From Pelargonium cotyledonis (taxonomy: Eukaryota > Streptophyta > Magnoliopsida > Geraniales > Geraniaceae): 25,933 bases of DNA. The notes beneath the pieces were generated by a model. The model made no database searches and was not told where the DNA came from. It was given only the letters and a program-made list of their open reading frames with translations. Positions 19,906 to 25,933 of the stretch are shown in pieces. Numbering within the stretch: the stretch's first letter is position 1; every line of letters begins with the position of its first letter. Position numbers and translations under genes: made by a program. The DNA lies in the NCBI GenBank assembly GCA_036897625.1, contig JAYMTA010000624.1:1-25933 (forward strand). Reading direction: 5' to 3'.

Positions 19906-22900
19906 AATAGGGTCTATCTTATGCGACTGAGTGCCTGCAGGGTCGGGTCGGGTCGAAATAGCAAGTGTGAGCATTCAGTTTTACAAATGACAGTTTTTGT
20001 CTCTTCAAACCCTTAATCATATTGCCTCTTTGTTTTTTTTGTTTGCTTTAATGGCTCCATTTTTGTGCTATTATCGACACATTTAGGCGTTTATAGTAGT
20101 ACAGGAGTGATGATGTTGTGATAAATTCTATGCCATTTCTTGCTAATAAAGTTGCTTACAAGTAACAATCTCTTTCTTATTGGTGTTTTGTTAACAGATA
20201 TTACTAGGACACGGCTTTCCTTGCAAATTCATCCGGGAACTTTAAGGGCCCGAAGCCTTACAGCTGATAAAGCATTATCTAGTTCATTTAGTTATAGAAA
20301 TGATATGAGATCGTTTTCTCCATGGAAATCGTTGAGCCTACCAATAAAATTGCATGGTAACGTGGGGTCCCTTGAAATTCGAAGAGTTAGAGTCTTTGTT
20401 AGAGCAGTTGCTACCTTTAAAACCAAAAGTTTGGTTAATAAACAAGATAAACAACAGGACAGTGACAATTCACAGCTGGGAATCGATTCTAGCCCAAGAT
20501 CGCAGCCCGAGCCCGTGAATGAAGAGTCAGCAGAACTGGACGAGAGAGAAGAGTTGAGACGAAAAAGGATTTCGAAAGCAAATAAAGGGAAGATACCATG
20601 GAACAAAGGCAAGAAGCACAGTGCTGGTAAGCATATACTTCTTGATTCTTGCTTCTATGGTTATTTGTCTGTTATTAGTAAAGGTAACATGTGAAAAAGA
20701 AGATAGATCATGTAGCACATACATGATGAGAGAACAAATATTAAGTTAAATGTAATTGACGGAATGGAAAATTGAAACTACATGGAGTTAGCTGTGTTTC
20801 CTTATGTTTATTGTGTATATGTAGTTCATAACATATACATGTCACATGCAGAAACCCTTCGGCTGATCAAAGAGAGAACGTGGATTGCAATGCAGGATCC
20901 TAAGGTGATGTCATGTAAGAATAACTTTTAAATGTTCTTATGGACCGTAACCTTGAATATTTTAGTAGTGACCATAGTTCTTTCTTTTAAACCGCTCTAT
21001 ATGATTAAGGAAAAGAAAAGCCTTACTTTCTTTGGAAAAGACTAGATTACATAAGCAAATTCCTAACTTCTATATCATATCATGAGATAAGTATTAAGTA
21101 AGCAGTTCTTAATTTCTTATAGTCTCGGCTCGACTCAAAACATCGGAAATTGACATTGATCCTTGTTATGCTTTCTCTATCAATTAGATCCTTTGTCCAT
21201 AGAATAAGTATCTAGATCGGGGCTATTTTGTATGGCCCGAATCTACAAAAAAAGCGGGTCGGATTTTGTTGCATGTGAGTTTAGGTTCAAATTGCTAGCT
21301 CTGGTTGAGAAGCTTTCCTAATTCATTGTTTGCATGTGCAGTCTCATCTTGATTACATAGGAATTGTTTATTCTCACTACTAATTTGATTGTGCAGATAA
21401 AAATGAAGCTAGCACACCTTGGACATCCTCAAAGGTGAGTGTTACACGTCAATAAGGATTTTGCTTTTTAGCGATTAGCATTTTCTCTGCTTGTGCAATT
21501 GGACTCCGTGTGTGTATGCTCTGTGTGTGTGTGTGTGTGTGTGTGTTTAGCATATATTTATAAGTCCCAGTTTGGTTTGTGGTTCAGTGGACGGGTTCAA
21601 AAAAATATTTTCAGTCGGGACAAATACTAAATACTCCCCCGTCCCAAAATACTTGTCCACTTTCTCTAATATATTTGTTCAAAAATAATTGTTTACTTTA
21701 TATTTTAGTGAGTTAGTTATGCATGAATTATCAATTTTTAATATTATCAAGGTAGAACCCTTGAGTTTGTTATAAGAAGAGCACATGTATGTAAAAGGAG
21801 AAAAACCTAGTTGTAAACCTTAATTTTCACAAAAAAAAAAAATGAAAAAGTGGACGATTATTTTGGAAAATAAACTAAAATTGATATAATTAGGGCAAAT
21901 TGCATATAAGTACCCTCTATGTAGTCTCTTTTGCAAATAACTCCTTGTACTTTTTTTTCTTCTTCGTGTCAATCTTTGAACTTTCAATTTTTTCATTCCG
22001 TTATTTAGATTCAACTTCTTTTTATGTCTTTATGTGTATGCTATATGATTTACTAATTTCTCTTTTCAAAATAATCATTTGTCCTCGTGATCATCATGAG
22101 TTTCACATTTCCTAGACGAAAAAATTATAAGTATAGGGAGCTATACACAAGTGAGAGTAAGTATACGGTAGACATTTGGAATTTGCCCTTAAGAAGCACA
22201 CACTAGAATTAGAGGTAAAACTGCATTGCTAGCATTTTCGACTAAACGGGCATTTCTCTCACCTACTACGGATCCCGTACTACCCTCCATAAACCAAAAC
22301 TCCATAGCCCAAAAAACTAAAGGAATAGCACCAGAGACTATCATTACCGCCTGGACAATTAGACATCCAACCCGTAATCGCAACGACCCAATTGCGAGAG
22401 CGGAGCTCTACCAACTGAGCTATATTATTATTATCTTTCTTTTTTATTATAAATATTTCTTTACTAGTCGGGATTTTATGAGTCATATGTTGTAATTTGC
22501 AGGGAACTATTTAGCAAAGCGAGAAAAGAATAATAAAAGAGGATACAGTCTCTTTAAAAAAGAAAAGAAAAAAAAGGAGAGGATATAATGTCACTTTCTT
22601 GTATTTATAATACGAGCTCATTTAAGTTGATATCTGGTAAATTATAAAAAATGTGTTAAGACCTAATACATGTCTATTTTCTTCTTGCTAAAATAGAAGA
22701 TCGAGTCTGATTTAATCTTTGAGACTTCGATTCTCATGTTCTCATCATGCTAACAATTTATCCTGCCCTTTTTCTGATGATTGTACAGTGAAGAGACAAG
22801 GGAGAAAATTGCGGCTGGTGTTAAACGAGGGTGGGAAAGACGTCAAAGGATGATCGTTGTGCAACAATATTGCTGTTTTGAATGGCAGAACTTGATTGCG

Positions 22901-24834
22901 GAAGCTTCTAGAATCGGTTGTGTAGGTCAGGAAGAACTGCAGTGGGATTCGTACGCAATCTTGAGCGAACAGCTCAAGAAGGAGTGGTTGGAGAATAAAG
23001 ATCAGAGAAATGGCCCGAAGCCAATAACTTGCCGTAGAGCACCAAAGACACCTGAGCAGAAAGAGAAAATTGCTGCAACTATTGCTGCCAAGTGGGCTAA
23101 TCCGGTTAGTCTGTAGGGGGTTGTTGTGTTGTTACATTTTCGTCTTTTAATAGTTATTCATATGTGATGAAAAGAAATTAAGTGAATTTTTTTTCATAGT
23201 TTATCTTTGTTTCCCTCTAGGAATACCGGGAACGTGTCCTCGCTGGCATTTCTAAACGTAATGAAGCAATGGTTCGAGGTGAGAGAAAGCCAAGGAGAAA
23301 GCCGAGCAGCAATACAAAGACGAAGAAGGTTGTTGATACTCTACGTTCGTATGAATTTAAGGCTAAAAGCAAAACTAATGAAGCAAAGAAATATATACCG
23401 CAATACAAGGATCCTTTTGCAAGTTCAAAGTTTGAGATGTTAAAGAACATCAGAGCACAAAGAGCTGCGGAGATCAGAAAAAATGAAGCCATTGAACAAG
23501 CAAGGTTAGTCTTTGTTTTGCGAGCATATAAGGTTTGACAAGTATATAGTGTGACTGAAGATTTGAATATAAAAAACTATCGGTTTGCATGACAAGTCCC
23601 AGAGAAAACAACTGACCAAGTTATCGACGCTGAAAAAAGTTATGGTGTAAATTTGTCCATTTTTTCTTTTGAAGCTTCGTAGTTGTCTTTGCACTTTTCT
23701 CATAGATTTATGTAAAATGGTTTGGGTGAAATGTTTCTCTATCTGTGTAATGTTCAAAATTTTGAAAATAGCTCTTGAAAAACGTTTATGGATTGTTTTG
23801 AACGAAAAAACCCCTACGCTTTTTAGAAACTATAGTTTTCCTCCATCTAGCAAACCCAAAAAGAAAAATGACAAAAGTAGCCAATATAATCCTATTTTTC
23901 AATAAATAGTGAAAATCTATGTGATAACACAAAAACCACTCAAAATTTCTCTCCAAAACTGTACAAGAATAACTCTAATTGAAGAATATAACACAATTAC
24001 TATTGTTTCTTTATCATTTAGATTATGTTTACTTGTATGACATGTATTTATAAATTAAAAGTGAAATGAAGTAAAATTGTCATTTTACCGATCCGTAGCT
24101 ATCATGAATCGAATTCTGGGGTGTAATAATTAGAAAACAAGTTTTAGGAGCTAGAACATTACTTTTGAATAATCTAGTCCTCTGGGGAATCCATTTTATT
24201 GGTCGTGATTCACTGAAAGGCGATTCTCTCATTATGCAGGCTACTAATTGCTAAAGCCGAGAAGGCAGCGGAAGTCCTTGAGCTTGCTGCAGAGAGGAGC
24301 CCTTTGGCTCGATCTTCTCTCGCAGAGACCAGGAAGCTACTCACCGAGGCAATCCGGTTAATTGAATCTTTAGAGACACAGCAAATCACAAAGAAAGAGA
24401 ATAACAATGAAGAAATCCCCGACCCCTCCAATGAATTGTCAAGCCACGCCGAGGAACTCTCGGATGCCTCAAATGAATTGTCTAGCGATGTTGATGAAGA
24501 TGGGAATGATGAGCATATCAACCACACAGAGACACAATACGTAAATGGCACCAAAACCCTAGCATCAAGTTCCGGTGAGGATTTTGGTTTTGGTAAGATT
24601 TCCATGCAGGATATTTTTATGAATGACGGGTTTGAGTTTGTTTCCAAGAGCTCTCATTGTGGAAGGAAGAACAGTCTGCCTCTAGTTCATATAGTACCTG
24701 AACAGAACAAGAACTTTTCACCAAATGGAGTTTTGGATCCGACATTGGATCAGAAAACTCAACTGGTTGCTAAAACTAAGAAATGGGTTCGTGGGAAGCT
24801 CGTTGAAGTGTCGGAGGAAGAAGACGAAGATTGA
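18217..24834 (+). CDS. NUMOD3-motif protein, probably plastid-targeted, 575 residues
   Basis: Seven exons: 18217-18229, 20198-20626, 20852-20904, 21397-21434, 22789-23104, 23221-23504 and 24240-24834. All join in frame at GT..AG introns. The tiny first exon supplies MPLL plus one base and splices to give MPLLDITRTR. Residues 1-74 are rich in S, R and L with few acids and end in [11 protein letters not shown], like a chloroplast transit peptide cut near 74. NUMOD3-type helices follow: [19 protein letters not shown] (133-151), [30 protein letters not shown] (167-196) and [16 protein letters not shown] (265-280). A lysine-rich stretch (300-340), a charged helical region with [18 protein letters not shown], and an acidic tail ending VSEEEDED complete it. 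NUMOD3 is known as a DNA-binding module of homing nucleases; no nuclease domain is seen here. It resembles Arabidopsis At1g53800 by recall. DNA binding in plastids is inferred. The first exon is the least certain part. Confidence 0.88.
21522..21545. repeat. TG microsatellite in intron 4 of the NUMOD3 gene
   Basis: Twelve TG units, preceded by a shorter interrupted run from about 21508. The tract is likely polymorphic in length. Confidence 0.95.
21634..21875. mobile_element. Stowaway-type MITE with an eroded right end
   Basis: The left end CTCCCCCGTCCCAAAATACTTGTCCACTTT follows a TA. The right end AAAGTGGACGATTATTTTGGAAAATAAACTA is its partial inverse, but the last bases no longer match GGGACGGAGGGAG. 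The interior shares GTTAGTTATGCATGAATTATCAA and GAGTTTGTTATAAGAAGAGCACATG with the element at 2078-2337, so both belong to one family. It lies in intron 4 of the NUMOD3 gene. Confidence 0.7.
22193..22424 (-). pseudogene. Chimeric plastid-derived insert: trnA-UGC joined to accD
   Basis: Read on the minus strand, 22424-22336 matches the 5' exon of chloroplast trnA-UGC (ATAGCTCAGTTGGTAGAGCTCCGCTC, then GCAA) and the start of its group II intron (GGTCGTTGCGATTACGGGTT and on to GGCGGTAATGATAGT). From about 22335 to 22193 the same strand encodes a piece of plastid accD, the acetyl-CoA carboxylase beta subunit: [12 protein letters not shown], then [18 protein letters not shown], then LPLILVCAS, compared with the usual [29 protein letters not shown]. 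The two genes are far apart in the plastid genome, so the insert is rearranged. It is non-functional: only the 5' half of the tRNA is present. It lies in intron 4 of the NUMOD3 gene, opposite to its transcription. Arrival through mitochondrial DNA that already carried plastid pieces is possible. Confidence 0.85.
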
Positions 24835-25400
24835 GTTCTTGAGATGCATTGCTTGAATATTTTGGGGTATTTACAACAATGGTGAATAAACAAATTGTAG
24901 TGCTGGTTTTAGGGTTTATATCTGTTGTTTCTATAGTTTAAATGTTAGGTAATTAGTTACAGTGTCACTGATAGGCTGTGTTCTTTATTGCCATTGACAC
25001 ATCAAGAAAATGTCAAATACTAAAAAATTGTTTCAAATTGGTCCCATTTGTAACCGTGATGTTGAATTATGTTGGATTAGTTGACATGACGTCTTTCCAT
25101 TTAAGTTTGAAAACAAGTCGAAGGCGTCATGACCACTTGACAGTAAAAAAATATGTGTTGAAACAAATGACATACGCGATGCACATGCAGAAGAGACAAT
25201 GTCGTATTTTATGAAAAACAAACAATCGTCTCAGTCACGTGGACGCCGCATCATCGTAATTTCCTCTTTCACAACGTCCACAATTTAACAAATGTCGTGA
25301 AATTGATTTTGCAACTAGAGGATAACTTAACCGGATAGACGTAATATTTGTTTAACTGTAGTCGTGAGTTCAAATGTTAGACGAAAGAAAGCAACTTTTC
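24835..25400. other. 3' UTR of the NUMOD3 gene and intergenic DNA
   Basis: AATAAA at 24885-24890, about 50 bases after the stop codon, is a good polyadenylation signal for the NUMOD3 gene. The remaining sequence has short chance frames on both strands and no recognisable element. Confidence 0.55.
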
Positions 25401-25440
25401 GGTTCGATTCAGATTAGACCGGATGGTTCACCAAAACATC

Positions 25441-25811
25441 ATGGCTATATGCCTATATCTATTATATTGGGCTTGTTAGGCCTATTTTTGGCGAGGACTC
25501 TAATGGGTCGGGCCCAAAACCCCTAATTGGAACCATGTAATGGGCTTGGCCCAAATATATACATATTGGGCCGTTACAGTGTCAGTTTCAACTTTCAACT
25601 ACCACCTTCCTGGCTCCTCCTCCGTTCCGTCCCGTTCCGTTCTCCAGATCTTATCGACTCTGTTCTGTCCACAGTCTCAGTCTCAAACCCTGTGTCGGAG
25701 ACTTCACAGCACACAGAAGCTCGCTCACTCCACAACGCAACCTCATCGGAGCTTTCAGGTTCTTCACTCGATCGCATTGGTGAAGGAGGTAAGTTCAGAG
25801 AGATAGAGGAA
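25441..25811 (+). promoter_or_regulatory. Site II-rich promoter and 5' UTR of the right-edge gene
   Basis: TGGGC(C/T) motifs or their inverses occur at about 25469 (TGGGCT), 25510 (GGGCCCA), 25541 (TGGGCT), 25548 (GGCCCA) and 25567 (TGGGCC), along with a telo-box-like AACCCCTAAT near 25519. TCP-bound site II elements with telo-boxes mark promoters of strongly proliferating or housekeeping genes. The transcript probably starts around 25600 in the pyrimidine-rich CTCCTCCTCCGTTCC stretch. A near-perfect splice donor, GGAG|GTAAGTTC, at 25789 lies 23 bases before the ATG. Confidence 0.55.
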
Positions 25812-25933
25812 ATGGAGAGAGATTCTTCGGACGAAGAAGAAGATCGTGAAAACCTGATTCACCAGAACGAGACCAAACCGGCGACTCCTCCCAGATCCGC
25901 CTTCCACATTGACGATCTCGAAGCTCCCCGGAA
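25812..25933 (+). CDS. Unidentified acidic protein, 5' end only
   Basis: The ATG at 25812 opens a frame of 40 codons that runs off the window. The peptide starts MERDSSDEEEDRENLIHQNE and continues to TPPRSAFHIDDLEAPR. It has a serine/acid cluster typical of a cytosolic or nuclear N-terminal tail and casein kinase 2 sites, and there is no signal peptide in this part. The promoter-like sequence before it and the compositional bias support a real gene. I do not recognise the family; the domain that would identify it lies outside the window. Confidence 0.6.
   Translation, partial: MERDSSDEEEDRENLIHQNETKPATPPRSAFHIDDLEAPR

Noticed and set aside
22336-22424. A nuclear tRNA-Ala gene
   Set aside because: Only the 5' half of the tRNA and the start of its plastid group II intron are present; the 3' half is missing, so no tRNA could form.

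Overview
The window is nuclear DNA from a flowering plant, most likely a eudicot. It is AT-rich, its genes have several introns with GT..AG ends, it carries Stowaway-type and Mutator-type MITEs and tRNA-derived SINEs, and every recognisable protein belongs to a plant family. I cannot name the species. I see no bacterial operon, CRISPR array, virus-like element or LTR retrotransposon.

Layout: (1) 1-780 is a non-coding stretch ending in a poly(A)-like tail, possibly a 5'-truncated retroposon. (2) About 1390-6500 (+) is a UBC33/UBC34-type ubiquitin-conjugating enzyme with a C-terminal membrane anchor: nine coding exons plus a 5'-UTR exon before a 1.8-kb leader intron. A perfect-length 72-bp tandem duplication lies in its 3' flank. 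(3) 6991-7372 is a long-hairpin MITE with a 9-bp target duplication, and 8268-8462 is a tRNA-derived SINE with its own 9-bp duplication. (4) 9062-10168 (+) is a two-exon gene for a 173-residue basic plant protein I cannot name. (5) About 11065-11340 holds a SINE-like remnant between direct repeats, and 12170-13378 an array of about eight diverged ~150-bp repeats that abuts the stop codon of the next gene. (6) 13379-14245 (-) is an intronless ATL-type RING-H2 ubiquitin ligase. Its upstream leader contains three ~119-bp tandem repeats and no ATG on the gene strand for about 655 bases. (7) 15411-15720 is a decayed RNase H fragment of LINE type. (8) 18217-24834 (+) is a seven-exon gene for a 575-residue NUMOD3-motif protein with a probable plastid transit peptide. 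Its first coding exon and the start of intron 1 are repeated about seven times in tandem; intron 4 carries a Stowaway element and a chimeric plastid-derived insert (trnA-UGC joined to accD). (9) 25812 to the end (+) is the first 40 codons of an unidentified acidic protein behind a promoter rich in TGGGCC/T site II motifs.

The E2 (UBC34-like) and E3 (ATL-like) genes both act in ubiquitination at membranes, but plant gene order rarely reflects shared pathways and I do not claim they work together. The strongest leads are the exon-1/intron-1 array of the NUMOD3 gene, the trnA/accD chimera, and the repeat-built ATG-free leader of the ATL gene.
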